DNA of 64,000 bases from Odobenus rosmarus divergens (taxonomy: Eukaryota > Chordata > Mammalia > Carnivora > Odobenidae). This document shows, in pieces, positions 34,365-55,185 of the stretch; position 1 is the first letter of the stretch, and every line of letters starts with the position of its first letter. The notes under the pieces were generated by a model. It did not search any database, was not told the origin of the DNA, and saw only the letters and a program-made list of their open reading frames with translations. The position numbers were made by a program, and so were the translations under genes. The stretch is taken from assembly GCF_000321225.1 (NCBI RefSeq), contig NW_004450328.1, positions 2,519,896 to 2,583,895 of the forward strand, in the 5' to 3' direction.

Positions 34365-35052
34365 AACAATTTCACTTACAAAAGCACCAAAAAGAATAAA
34401 ATGATTAGAAATAAATTTAACAAAAGAAGTACAAAATGTATACTCTGAAACTAGAAAGCATTCTTGGAAGAAAATAAAGATCTAAATAAGAGGAAAGGCA
34501 TCCCATGTTCATGGATCAAAAGAGTTAATGTTAAGTTGGCAGTACTTCCAAAACTCATCTACAGGTTCAATGCAATCCCCATCAAAATTGCAACTGGCTT
34601 CTTTGTAGAAATTGACAAGTTCATCCTAAAATTCATAAAACATTCTGGAAAAAGAACAAAGTTGGAGGGTTCACACTTCCCAATTTCTAAAAACTCAGTA
34701 CAAAACCACAGAAATCAAGATGGTGTTGTACTAGCATAAGAATAAACATGTAGATCAATGGAACTGAACTGAGAGTCCAGAAATAAATCCCCACATTTGC
34801 AGTCAACTGATTTTCAACAACTGATTTTCTACTTTTTTTTTTTCAACAACTTATTTTCTAAAACATATCTATAGGGAGTCTTTTCAACAAATGGTGCTGG
34901 GACAACTGGATATCTACATGCAAAAGAATGAAGTTGGGCCCAGTGTTGGGGGGGTCCCCAAGTTGTTTTTTTTTTTTTTAGTTGTAAGAGTTCTTTACGT
35001 ATCCTAGATACAAGTTCCTATAAAGAATGTCTTAAAAAGGGAAAGCATAATT

Positions 35053-35231
35053 CAGTGGTTCTCAAAGTGTGGTCCCAAGAATAGCAGCAGCAGTATCATC
35101 TGGGTGTATGATAGGAAAGCATATTCTTGGTCCCCACCCCACACTTCCTCAATCACAGCCCTGGTGGTGGGCCCAGAAATCTGTATTTTCACCAGCCCTC
35201 TGGGGCACACTCAAGTTTGAGAACCATTGGC
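35053..35231. repeat. hAT-Charlie nonautonomous element (MER20-like)
   Basis: Terminal inverted repeats: CAGTGGTTCTCAAAGTGTGG at the left, ...CAAGTTTGAGAACCATTGG at the right, about 179 bp apart. Confidence 0.65.
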
Positions 35232-35257
35232 ATAATGCAGTATAAAAATAAAGGCAG

Positions 35258-35463
35258 GGACGCCTGGGTGGCTCAGTCAGTTAAGCGTCTGCCTTCGGCT
35301 CGGGTCATGATCGCAGGCTAGGATCGAGTCCCACAGCGGGCTCCTTGCTTGGCAGAGAGCCTGCTTCTCCCTCTACCTGCTCTGCCTGCCGCTCCCCCTG
35401 CATGGGCTCTCTCTCTCCGACAAAAAAAATAAATAAAATCTTTAAAAATAAATAAATAAAAAT
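35258..35463 (+). repeat. CAN-SINE
   Basis: Forward copy. TSD aaaaataaaggcagg on both sides. Confidence 0.92.
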
Positions 35464-35539
35464 AAAAATAAAGGCAGGATTCCAGCCACAGCATGGACAA
35501 AGCTAACATCTACTGATTACTGACCATGCCTTCCCAAGA

Positions 35540-35735
35540 GCTCATGTAGTTTCCACAACCACCTTATGACGTGTTGGTACTATGGTTACCCCCATTTGAC
35601 CGACCAGTAAACTGAGGTGCAGAAAGGTGAAGATAATTGCCTGAGATCATGAATTCACGAATGGCAGAGCTGGGACCTGAAGGCCAGGTTTCTCTGCCTG
35701 CACAGCCCATGCTATTAACCACCATGTCAGCATTT
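35540..35735 (-). repeat. MIR, reverse
   Basis: 'taaactgaggtgcagaaagg' and 'gaatggcagagctgggacct' are the reverse-complement MIR phrases. Confidence 0.6.
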
Positions 35736-35821
35736 CCCTGAGCGTGGGCCACAAACATCACTGGTAGTGATGGGATAGTCTCAGAGCGTACATGGATGTT
35801 CACTTTGAACTCCAAAGGGTA

Positions 35822-36325
35822 TGTACTGATCTTCCCTGACTTATGACAGGGTTATGTCCTGATAAACCCATCATAAGTTGAAACTATCTTAAGTCAAAAA
35901 TGCACGTAGTACACCTAACCTACCGAACATCATTGCTTAGCCTAGCTTCCCTTAAATGTGCTCAGAACACTTACATCCGCCTGCAGTTGGGCAAAGTCAG
36001 CAAACACAGTCTATTTTACAATAGAGTGTGGAGTATCTCATGTAATTGATTCAATATTGTACTGGTTGTAGGGCTGCAGAAGGGTTGTGTGTCCGTTGTT
36101 GACCCTGGTGGTCGCGGGGCTGACTGGGAGCTGTGGTCGGCTGCCACTACCCCGCATCACAAGTGAGGATAGCACATATCGCCAGCCCGGGAAAAGATCA
36201 AAATTCAAAATTTGACATACAGCTTCTACTGAATGACAATCGCTTTCACACCACTGTAATGTTGAAAATCGTAAGTCAAAATCATCGTAAGTCCGGAACT
36301 GTCTGCATTTATTTTTATGGGTTGT
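35822..36325. repeat. Unassigned DNA-transposon-like fossil
   Basis: About 500 bp with 'gacttatgaca' and 'catcataagttgaaac' at the left and repeated 'cgtaagtc' at the right, giving imperfect terminal inversion. No coding capacity. Confidence 0.4.
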
Positions 36326-36367
36326 AGAAAAAAAATACATAACTAGCATTTCTTTCTTTTTTTTTTT

Positions 36368-36942
36368 NNNNNNNNNNNNNNNNNNNNNNNNNNNNNNNNN
36401 NNNNNNNNNNNNNNNNNNNNNNNNNNNNNNNNNNNNNNNNNNNNNNNNNNNNNNNNNNNNNNNNNNNNNNNNNNNNNNNNNNNNNNNNNNNNNNNNNNNN
36501 NNNNNNNNNNNNNNNNNNNNNNNNNNNNNNNNNNNNNNNNNNNNNNNNNNNNNNNNNNNNNNNNNNNNNNNNNNNNNNNNNNNNNNNNNNNNNNNNNNNN
36601 NNNNNNNNNNNNNNNNNNNNNNNNNNNNNNNNNNNNNNNNNNNNNNNNNNNNNNNNNNNNNNNNNNNNNNNNNNNNNNNNNNNNNNNNNNNNNNNNNNNN
36701 NNNNNNNNNNNNNNNNNNNNNNNNNNNNNNNNNNNNNNNNNNNNNNNNNNNNNNNNNNNNNNNNNNNNNNNNNNNNNNNNNNNNNNNNNNNNNNNNNNNN
36801 NNNNNNNNNNNNNNNNNNNNNNNNNNNNNNNNNNNNNNNNNNNNNNNNNNNNNNNNNNNNNNNNNNNNNNNNNNNNNNNNNNNNNNNNNNNNNNNNNNNN
36901 NNNNNNNNNNNNNNNNNNNNNNNNNNNNNNNNNNNNNNNNNN
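36368..36942. other. Assembly gap (575 N) between a poly-T and a poly-A run
   Basis: The left edge is a T-rich run (36351-36367), the right edge an A run (36943-36952). This suggests one or more retroposons lie inside. Same length as the APOBR gap. Confidence 0.98.
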
Positions 36943-37018
36943 AAAAAAAAAAGGACTGTACAAAAATACCAGATTCTAGTTAATGCACATGCTGAAGTGT
37001 TTAGAGGGAAGTGTATTA

Positions 37019-37318
37019 GGGGTGCCTGGCTGGCTCAGTTGGTGGAGCATGAGACTCTTGATTGTGGGGTTGTAGGTTTGAACCCAGTGTTGGATGTAGA
37101 GATTACTTAAAAATAAAATCTTGGGGCACCTGGGTGGCTTAGTCGTTAAGCATCTGCCTTTGGCTCTGGTCAGGATCCCAGGGTCCTGGGATCGAGCCCC
37201 ACATCGGGCTCCCTGCTCAGTGGGGAGTTTGCTTCTCCCTCTCTGCTCCCTCTGCTTGTGCTCTGTCAAATAAATAAACAAAATCTTTTAAAAAATAAAA
37301 TAAAATCTTTAAAAAAAA
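37019..37318 (+). repeat. Older CAN-SINE containing a younger one
   Basis: Old copy 37019-about 37112 plus its tail after the insert. Perfect 16-bp TSD agagggaagtgtatta at 37003 and 37319 brackets the whole. Confidence 0.9.
37124..37294 (+). repeat. CAN-SINE nested in an older CAN-SINE
   Basis: Forward copy inserted in the A-rich tail of the older SINE, duplicating 'aaataaaatctt'. Confidence 0.9.
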
Positions 37319-37545
37319 AGAGGGAAGTGTATTAAAGTAAGCCTCCTCCTACTTTGAAATAACGAAAATCAGAGAGACTCATTTGGATGGAGTGTTACAT
37401 ATGTGATAAAGTAACTGTAGCAAAATGTTCACCACAGAACCCAGGTGGTTGCATACATGAGCACTCATTGTAGGAATTCTTTGAACCTCTCTGTGTTTGC
37501 AAACTTAAGTGTTGGGGTAAAATACGTGTAGATTGCGTCATACAG

Positions 37546-37569
37546 TGAATGAATGAATGAATGAATGAG
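37546..37569 (+). repeat. (GAAT)n microsatellite
   Basis: Five to six GAAT units. Confidence 0.9.
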
Positions 37570-37729
37570 TAAAGCCTTAAAGACTAGGTAGAAACCTGCT
37601 GAAATACTTTCTTTATACTCCCCTGCTTATATTCTAAAGTGGGTTTGTATTGCTCGTGTAACAAGAGAACATTTTTTTCAAGCAGAAAAATGGCACAGGA
37701 GTCCATTGATAAAATTGATAAAATAGGCA

Positions 37730-37735
37730 TTTATT
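37730..37735 (-). terminator. CLN3: CLN3 poly(A) signal AATAAA
   Basis: Canonical AATAAA on the minus strand, 225 nt after the CLN3 stop codon (37962-37960). It gives a short single-exon 3'UTR. Confidence 0.8.
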
Positions 37736-37959
37736 CTGAGGACGTAACGCCATGAAGAAACTCCCCAAGGCCAGCCTGGGAGTGGGCGAAAACTGCTGGC
37801 TTGCTCGAAGGGGAACAGGACCTCAGCACTTCTCTGCACCCCCGCCGCTCAGGGAAGCCTGGGCCAGAGCTCGCTCAGGCTGTGGGCCTGCAGTCTGACT
37901 TGCCTGCCTGTCACTGCAGGCCCGGATTAGTGTGTCCCATGTCCCAAGAAGCCAGAGCG

Positions 37960-47797
<9,838 letters not shown>

Positions 47798-48110
47798 GGC
47801 ATCAAGTTCAGGTCCCGCGAAAGATTCAAAGTGAGCGAGCGTCCAGAATTGGCTCCGACCGGGCGGGTGAAGGTCTGCGACAGATGAGAAGGATCAACGC
47901 CCCACTGCAGGTCCCAGCTCCGGCTTCTCCGCTGCACTCGCGCGGGGCGACCCACCACGTTACCCCGGAGCTCCATCTCGCGCCCTCGCACCCCCCCACC
48001 ACGCCCCACCCGTGGGACTCTGCCCCAGCCCCCTTTAAAGCAGGGGGCTCCGCGGTCTGTACCTTTAAGAGCAGCTGCAAGTCCGGCCCCGAGGTACCGC
48101 AGGTTGGCGG

Positions 48111-48120
48111 GTCACGTGAC
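48111..48120. promoter_or_regulatory. CLEAR element GTCACGTGAC (TFEB/TFE3/MITF site)
   Basis: A perfect 10-bp palindrome exactly matching the CLEAR consensus, about 314 bp upstream of the CLN3 ATG. CLEAR sites place lysosomal genes under TFEB control, and CLN3 belongs to that network. The match is seen; binding is inferred. Confidence 0.8.
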
Positions 48121-48179
48121 AGCACCAGCGGTGCCCTCATCACGTGCTTGGAGGTCACCACAACTTCCGGGTCCTCTCT

Positions 48180-49740
48180 CTGTCTTGGCTTCAGGCTTTC
48201 CCAGCCTCGGGGTGGGGGACAGAGAGAGGCCGGAAGAACCCTGGAACCGCTGGTTTAAAACTGGAGTGGGCAGGATCAGCAAGAAGAGCCGTGACGTTAA
48301 ACTAGCGGCGCTCAAGGTGTTGGCCCTATCGTGCCAGCCCTAGTCATGGCAGTGAGCGGCTTCAGCTCCTTTCGCCGCCTTCAATTGCCAGAAATAAATA
48401 TGGCCACCTGGCCACTCTAATCCCCGTTTCTGGCTGGGAACAAAGACAGCCAGCTTCAGGGCATATCTTATTCCTCGCTGTTGCCCTTAGATAGCTTTGA
48501 GAACTGAAAATCAAGATAACTTTCACTTAAGAGGATTTCTGTCTATTGGCAATATCCAAAGCATTAAAGAGATCACTTTCCCCTAATTATCCCAGAACCA
48601 AAGAACAGCACAGAAATAGTCCAACCCCTGGTTTTACAGATAAGAAAACAAAAAAAAGGAAAGTTGGTGGTGATGATACAAGGTTAGCCCTAAAGCTGAC
48701 CTTAGAGACCCTTTTAACAATAGGGAATAGAGCACCAGAGGCAGGTGTGCTTGGCTCAGCAGGCTGCGGCAGAATTCCTGCCTGCATCAAGAATGCTTAG
48801 ACCAGATGATTCTAAGGTCCAAGATTCTCATTCTGTGATCTCATCTAGTTCCTCTAATTGGAAATTTGGAAAGGGGGGATCAGGGAGGGGATTGCGGGAA
48901 GAGGTGTAGAACAAAGTCATTTCACATAGTCCAAAATAAGAAGTGATTATTCTCTTACCTTCCTCTAGGTGGTAAAGCAGCATCCTGAATTTTCTTCAGT
49001 GCGTCCTTCCCCTGCTAATCTGTTCTATGGGCTTCCACCAGCTGGTGCCCACCTCTACCAGTTCTTTCTCACCACCAAGTCCTCAGATTGCTGTTTGAAA
49101 TGTACCCCCTTTGGTCGGCTTCCCAGGTTACTCAACCAGTGAAAAATGGTGTCCTACTACCCGTGTGGGACAAACTGAGCAACATGTCATACATGGCCTG
49201 TGCCTTCAAGGAACTCACAGGAGGGTGGGAGGTAGACACAAATAACCACAATACAAAGCTTAGCCAAGTTTTGTTTCGCAAGAGTGACTACAGATGAGGG
49301 AATGGGCACTGGAGCCACCAATCCAGCCCCTTCTTCCCCTCGAGGAAGCATTAATGACCCTGAAATGAGAAGCCAAAGCTCTTACCAGCCCCTCTTCTCT
49401 CCTACTCCTTGTCCCTAGGCAAAAGAGGAACCACAAACCCCAGCTTCCTCTCACAGAGTGGCTGTGGCTTAGGGGGAGCCGGAAATGGCTGAGGTGTGAA
49501 TACAAGACCTGAGTCACTTGAGCTGCAGTTGCCACACGCCCCCACCCCCCGTCCCCAATTCTGAGGTCTCCTGCTCCCACGTTTTTCTTTATGGCCTCCC
49601 CCCTTGCCCTTCAGCTCCAAATATGCACCTGAGTCCCCTGTGTGATGCACACCCATTTCCCAGCCAGGGCTGGAAGCTGCTCTGTGCATTGCAGAGGGTG
49701 GGCAGGGCCTGAACAGGGGATGCGTCAGGGAGACACAGGG
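48180..49740. other. CLN3-APOBR intergenic DNA
   Basis: Mostly unique sequence between two divergent genes. No further exon recognised. Short ORFs lack support. Confidence 0.5.
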
Positions 49741-49742
49741 GA

Positions 49743-49752
49743 AGAGGAAGTG
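49743..49752 (+). promoter_or_regulatory. APOBR: Candidate PU.1/ETS site upstream of APOBR
   Basis: AGAGGAAGTG, a good PU.1-type ETS core, lies about 90 bp upstream of the APOBR ATG. It fits the macrophage expression known for APOBR. Only the motif is seen. Confidence 0.4.
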
Positions 49753-49839
49753 TCTTGGGCCCGGGGAAGACTGGCTTGTCTCGGTGGGTGGGGACGGTCA
49801 TTTGTCAGCTTTCTGGACACACAGACAGAGACAGACAGG

Positions 49840-52800
49840 ATGGATTTCCTCCGGCTACATCTCCCTGGGCTGCATCAGGCCTTGCGGGGAGCACTGGTGA
49901 GAGGGGCAAAGAGATGCCAGAGACTTTCACCCTGCTCCCTGGGGCCTCACCTTCCCTCCTCCCTTTGAGACTCTCCTCAGACTTGACATCCCTTTCCCAG
50001 GACCAGGTAGCCTCTTAGCCTGATCGTTTCTGGATTTCAATCCCCATACCTCCATAGACACATCCATCTACCCCTAATCTAGCCCTTTCTTCTTCCTTCT
50101 GCAAATCCAATTCTCTTTCCCCTCCCAGATCCCAGAACCCCTCTTCTGTGGCCCGAGTTCCTCTGGGTTAGGGTCCCAAGAAGGAGGGCTGGGGGAGAGG
50201 GCCTCCCCTTAATGCCTTTGTCCCCTCCCCCCCTTCTCTTTTAGGATTCCCTCAGCTCCTTTGTCTCCTACCTTATGGGAGATGAGGTCCCCACTGCAGA
50301 GAGGAAGGAGGCGAGGGCAGCCGAGGAGCTGGGGGAGGTGGCTGCAGGAAGGCCAGGCAAGCCTGAAGAGAAGGAAGCCCAGGAGGCCCTGGAGGGCCTT
50401 GGAGGCAGCCAAAACCAGGAGGCTGGAGGGCTGAGAGGGCCCGGGGAGGCTGGAAGACGCCAGGACGGAAGTTCAGCAACAGAACAGACCTGGGGTTGGG
50501 AAGAAGGCAGCTCCCATGGGTCTCAGGCAGACAGGCAGGACACTGGGGTCTGGGAGGCAGTCAAGGCTGCCAGGTGCCAGGAGCCAAGGGCCCACTTAGA
50601 GGCCAGAAAGGAGTCCAAGGCAGGGTCTGAGGCTGTTCGAGACAACAGCAGTCAAGCCCGGGAGAGTCAAGGGCCCAATGAGCAGGAAGTGAACAGAGAG
50701 GAGACACCGAGAACCTGGGAACAGGAGGAGGAGGCGGAAGAGGTCAGGGAAAGAAAGCCAGAGGTGGCCAGGAAGGCGGAGTCAGAGTGGACCTGGCACC
50801 GGGAGCCTGAGGGGGAGGTAGGTGCTGATGGGCAAAAGGTAGCAGGGGACAGCAGGGGGTCATTAGAGCAAACGGTCAAGGAGGCAGTTGCAGAGGAGAT
50901 CCAGGGGTCCGGAACCAAAGAGGCCGGGAAGGAAGAAGAGGTGATGGTGGTCCTAAGGGGTAGCCCAAGCACAAGGGCACGGGAAGCATGGGAGTCAGGG
51001 ACAGAATCTGAGGACGGGACAGCCTCAGGCAGGGAGGAAGCCAGGACAGTCTCAGACAGGGAGGAGGACGGGTCAGCCTCAGGCGGAGTGGAGGACGGGT
51101 CAGCCTCAGGCGGAGTGGAGGACGGGACAGCCTCAGACAGGGAGGAAGCAAGGACAGTCTCAGGCAGAGTGGAGGACGGCACAGTATCAGGCGGAGTGGA
51201 GGACGGGTCAGCCTCAGGCGGAGTGGAGGACGGGACAGCCTCAGGCGGAGTGGAGGACGGGTCAGCCTCAGGCGGAGTGGANNNNNNNNNNNNNNNNNNN
51301 NNNNNNNNNNNNNNNNNNNNNNNNNNNNNNNNNNNNNNNNNNNNNNNNNNNNNNNNNNNNNNNNNNNNNNNNNNNNNNNNNNNNNNNNNNNNNNNNNNNN
51401 NNNNNNNNNNNNNNNNNNNNNNNNNNNNNNNNNNNNNNNNNNNNNNNNNNNNNNNNNNNNNNNNNNNNNNNNNNNNNNNNNNNNNNNNNNNNNNNNNNNN
51501 NNNNNNNNNNNNNNNNNNNNNNNNNNNNNNNNNNNNNNNNNNNNNNNNNNNNNNNNNNNNNNNNNNNNNNNNNNNNNNNNNNNNNNNNNNNNNNNNNNNN
51601 NNNNNNNNNNNNNNNNNNNNNNNNNNNNNNNNNNNNNNNNNNNNNNNNNNNNNNNNNNNNNNNNNNNNNNNNNNNNNNNNNNNNNNNNNNNNNNNNNNNN
51701 NNNNNNNNNNNNNNNNNNNNNNNNNNNNNNNNNNNNNNNNNNNNNNNNNNNNNNNNNNNNNNNNNNNNNNNNNNNNNNNNNNNNNNNNNNNNNNNNNNNN
51801 NNNNNNNNNNNNNNNNNNNNNNNNNNNNNNNNNNNNNNNNNNNNNNNNNNNNNNNNCAGCCTCAGGCGGAGTGGAGGACGGGACAGCCTCAGGCGGAGTG
51901 GAGGACGGGACAGCCTCAGGCAGGGAGGAGGCTGGACTAACTTTAGTCAGGGTAGAGGCCAGGACCACCTCAGTTGGGAAGGAGGGTGACCTCTCAGGAG
52001 CCAGGAAGAGAGAATATGGGGAAGTCTCAGGAGAAAGGATCGCAGAGGGCACTGGGAGGGCCTGGGCATTCGAGGAGGCCTCCAGGGGAGACCAGGAGGA
52101 GGAAGTGGATGAGAATAGAGAGGCTGAGATGAGCTTTTCCCCCAAAGAGACCCAGGCCCTGGCAACTAAGGGCACAGAAGAAGCGACTAAGGACCAGACA
52201 GCAGCGGGGGAGGCTGCAGAAGGCCAGGGGTCAGAGGGGGAGGTAGGGGAGGGCTTTCAGATCCAAGCAGATCAGGGAGGTAAAGAGGCTGAGGGGAGGC
52301 AAGCCTCAGCGATCAGGACTGTTGCCGCCAGTCCGGAGGAGGTGGTGGAAGCAGAGACGGCCAAAAAGGGGGAAGAGGGTTGCTGGGCCTCAGAGGCTGA
52401 GTTGCCCAAGGACGACGTGGCAAACGAGGCTGAAGGGGATGCTGACCTGGAAGCAACCCTAGAGACCAGCAGTCCTGAGAAGGAGTTCAGCGGGGAGAGG
52501 AGTGAGGGGGGGGCTCAGACAGGCGGAGAAGCACAGGGGGTGGAGTGGGGTGGCCTTGAGCACGAAATCACTGAAGGCCAAGAACCTGAGCTGATGGCAG
52601 ACCCCCAGACCCTGACAGAACAGCCTGAGGACGGACAGGGGGGTGAGGAAGAGCTCTGGGGCGTTTCAGCTCTGAGCAAAGAGGAGACGGAAGGGAGCCT
52701 GAAGGAATACCCCAGGAACGTGGGAGATGTAAAACCTGATGCCCCTGGGGCAGAAGTCTGGGAGAACCAGAGAAGGGATGTGGAGGGAGGGGGTACCCAG

Positions 52801-54403
52801 GAAGAAAAAGCAGATGCTGAAGAGGGGAAAGGGGAGGGGGAGGCTGCAGGAGGCCAGGCCCCAAAGGAGGCCGAGGGAGGCCAAGAGTCTGTGCTCCCAG
52901 ATGTCCCGGAGGCAGGCGGGGAGTGGAAGAAAGCCCAGGACGCAGGGTGTGGGGCAGAGGAGGGAGACCCCCCTGGAGCAGAGAGCCAGGAGCTGGGTGG
53001 AAGGCACGGGGCAGACGCAGGGACAGGTCAGTCGCTGGGAGAGTCAGATGCCAGAGAAACCGAGGATGAGGAGGTGGAGGCCACCACAGTGCCCTGGGGG
53101 GCAGACACAACATCCAGCGGAAACTGGAGGCTGGAGGAGGCCGCTCTGAGCCTCCGGGACAGCGAGGACCCAGGGGTCAGTTCTTCGGCTGCTGAGATGG
53201 TGAGGGATAAGGTAGCTCTGGCTGGCAGGGCTGCTGGAGCTGGGGGAGGGCTCGAAAGAGAGGCTGGGGAAGCTGGGGACTGCGAAGGGAGGCAGGAGGC
53301 TGGGGGAGGCGTGGAGCTGGTAGAGGCTATACAGGGAGAAAACCGAGGTGGGCTGGAGTTTGGCCTGGCGGGCCCCGCAGACGAGGAGGTGGCTGGCAGA
53401 GGGGACCAAGCAGAGGCTTTGGAGGCCAGAGAGGGTGAGCCTGGGGGAGACTGGGTGGAGGTCAGGGAGCCTGCGGTGGCAGAAGGAAGCTGTGGGATGG
53501 AAGGCTTTATCTCGGGCTCCCAGGTGGCGAAGGCAGAGGGGACCGTGGCCACGGTGGAGGCCGAGGGGCTCCCAGGAGGGCAGACGCTGTTGGAAGAGGA
53601 GGCTGTGGGATGGCAAATGAAGGAGCAGGGGCGGGGCAGTGAGGGGCAGTGTGGGGACCACCACCCCGAGGGAGAGGCAGGAAGGCCCCTTGATGTGGAG
53701 GATGTTGCGGTGACTGAAGACCGGAGAGCACAGGCCAAGGAGATTGTTCCCGAAGGCCCGGAGGACGTCCAGGGCCCGGACAACCAGTCAACACAGCGGG
53801 ACCCTGCAGAGGCCGAGCGTGGGTCACAGGGGGAGACGGCAGCAAGTGCTGGTCAGGGTGCTGGCGCCAGCTGGAGTGAGGTGAGAGCCCCAGCGGCGGT
53901 CCGGGGCTGGATAGAGCGGAATCTCGAATCCGGCCCCATGGTACTCTGTGCCCCTGCCCTGCAGGCCCTGCTCCCTGGGTCTCTCCTGGACGTCTCTGTC
54001 CCCCGGAGCCGCGTACTCCTGTCTCGCAACTCCTCACTGCGCCGCTCCCGGCCCTCTTCCCGACGGACCGGCACCCCTGAGCAGCCGGAGGAGCCTCCCC
54101 GCCCCCCACCCGAGGAAGAGATGTCAGCCCCCGAGCAGAGACTTCTCCAGCCAGAGGAGCCCCCAGAGCCCAGCCCCCCGAAGCCTGAGGGGACCCCACT
54201 GCCAGCCAGGAGAAGGCCGCTGGGACGTGGGTAAGCACAGGGTGAGGTGGCTGGGCTGGGCTGGCCTGGGGAGGAGGCTGTGCCTGCCTGGAGACCAGCT
54301 CCCCTGACCTGTCTCCGTCTGCAGGTTTGGCCTTGCACACACCGGCATGATGCAAGAACTGCAATCTCGGCTGGGCCTGCCAAAGCCGCAGGGAGGGCCC
54401 TGA
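49840..54403 (+). CDS. APOBR: APOBR: apolipoprotein B receptor (3 coding exons, giant exon 2)
   Basis: Macrophage receptor for apoB48-bearing triglyceride-rich lipoproteins. Exons: 49840-49896 (MDFLRLHLPGLHQALRGAL), 50245-54230 (3,986 nt) and 54325-54403 (ending PKPQGGP). Donors gtgaga and gtaagc and acceptors ttttag and ctgcag keep frame. Total 4,122 nt = 1,373 aa as assembled, of which about 191 are N. The N-terminus looks amphipathic rather than like a signal peptide, and no clear transmembrane segment is visible. The body is extremely rich in Glu, Gly and Ala. Two stretches match the human protein as I recall it: PGSLLDVSVPRSR near the end of exon 2, and FGLAHTGMMQELQSRLG in exon 3. A 9-residue coding repeat surrounds the gap at 51282-51856, so true length is unknown. 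The human protein is about 1,090 aa, so this allele may be longer. Confidence 0.93.
51040..51925 (+). repeat. APOBR: 27-bp coding minisatellite in APOBR exon 2 (unit VEDGTASGG)
   Basis: Tandem 27-bp units translate as V-E-D-G-(T/S)-A-S-G-G, with variant units such as REEARTVSG. About nine units are readable before the gap and two to three after it, in the same frame on both sides. Both gap flanks lie inside the array, so the gap is almost certainly unresolved repeat. Human APOBR has a 9-residue Glu-rich repeat at the equivalent place, recalled as ending EEA. Confidence 0.92.
51282..51856. other. Assembly gap (575 N) inside the APOBR minisatellite
   Basis: A run of 575 N flanked on both sides by the same 27-bp repeat. 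Its length equals the gap at 36368-36942, so it is probably a nominal rather than measured size. Confidence 0.98.
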
Positions 54404-55076
54404 GCCCCTGGGAGCCCGGCTCCGAGTGAGGCTCAGAAGGATCTTCCGAACCCTGCGCAGCCTATCTCCCTCTGCCACTTTGGACACACCCTTTCCACCC
54501 TCTGGGCCTCAGTTTCTCAGTGTGTCATTCTCGGAACAGACAGAACCAGATGCCTGCGAGGACCATGAACTTGAGGAGCGTGACTCGGCAATGTGGCCGA
54601 CAGACTCCCTGCCCACTGGGACCGCCTCTCACGGCCTGTCCTGACCACCTCTCTCATCTGTCTCGGCTGCCTAGAGGACCAAGGGGACGAGACAGTTCTC
54701 CCCTCAGCCTTCCCTCCCGGACTGCTCCCAGTCCCCACCCGGGCCTTCCGGAAAGCTGTGGAACAGCACACAAACCTCGGGGGTGGGAGCTTGCCCAGAA
54801 GAAAGGGGTCAGCAGGGCCTACAAGCTCCATTTGCAACGGGAGGTGGGTGAGAAACAGATCGTCAGCAGCCCTGAGCTTTCAAAAACTCACAGCTCTGCT
54901 GGTTACTATGGCAACCACCGGCCCAGCGAGCCAGAATGGGGGAAGGTACCCAGGAGCCCCCAGAATTTAGGAGCAGAAAGGGGCCCAGGGTGGCCAGAGG
55001 CTACAGACTCTTGTCCCTTGGGGGTCAGGTACCCCTTCTCTGAAAAGAAGCTGAGGCCGAGGGAGGATGAGAGTGC
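54404..55076 (+). other. APOBR: APOBR 3'UTR candidate
   Basis: Sequence between the APOBR stop and the AATAAA cluster. No intron signals or further coding block recognised. It meets the IL27 3'UTR tail-to-tail. Confidence 0.5.
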
Positions 55077-55082
55077 TTTATT
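55077..55082 (-). terminator. IL27: IL27 poly(A) signal AATAAA
   Basis: Minus-strand AATAAA 271 nt past the IL27 stop codon and downstream of the AU-rich cluster, so those elements fall within the 3'UTR. Confidence 0.7.
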
Positions 55083-55133
55083 GGGCACCCCGCATGGTGG
55101 CCTAGCCCGAGGACAGCTAGCAGGCTCTGAAAC

Positions 55134-55185
55134 AATAAATAAACCATCCTTTCCCTAAACAATAAATAAATATCCAAGAAATAAA
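55134..55185 (+). terminator. APOBR: Cluster of AATAAA hexamers, likely APOBR 3' end
   Basis: Five AATAAA hexamers start at 55134, 55138, 55161, 55165 and 55180 on the plus strand, 0.73-0.78 kb after the APOBR stop. This is the first strong poly(A) signal cluster downstream of APOBR. The same bases read on the minus strand form IL27 AU-rich elements. Confidence 0.6.

Larger units (their letters stand above)
33260..34970 (+). repeat. L1 ORF2 fragment, sense, interrupted by a SINE
   Basis: Sense L1 reverse-transcriptase-region text with many stops. 34464-34739 translates to the C-terminal region phrase [15 protein letters not shown]. Contains a 109-bp tandem duplication. Confidence 0.8.

Noticed and set aside
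51040..51925. Possible CRISPR-like regular repeats
   Set aside because: The units are contiguous with no spacers, lie in a coding exon and keep frame. It is a coding minisatellite in a mammal.
50667..52175. Long minus-strand open frame (502 codons) opposite APOBR exon 2
   Set aside because: A shadow of the Glu-rich, GC-rich APOBR frame and its 27-bp repeat. It reads as low-complexity Ser/Pro/Thr repeats and includes the N gap.
52568..54487. Other long minus-strand frames (180-326 codons) opposite APOBR
   Set aside because: Compositional shadows of GAG/GGN-rich coding DNA. No start context, domains or splice structure of their own.
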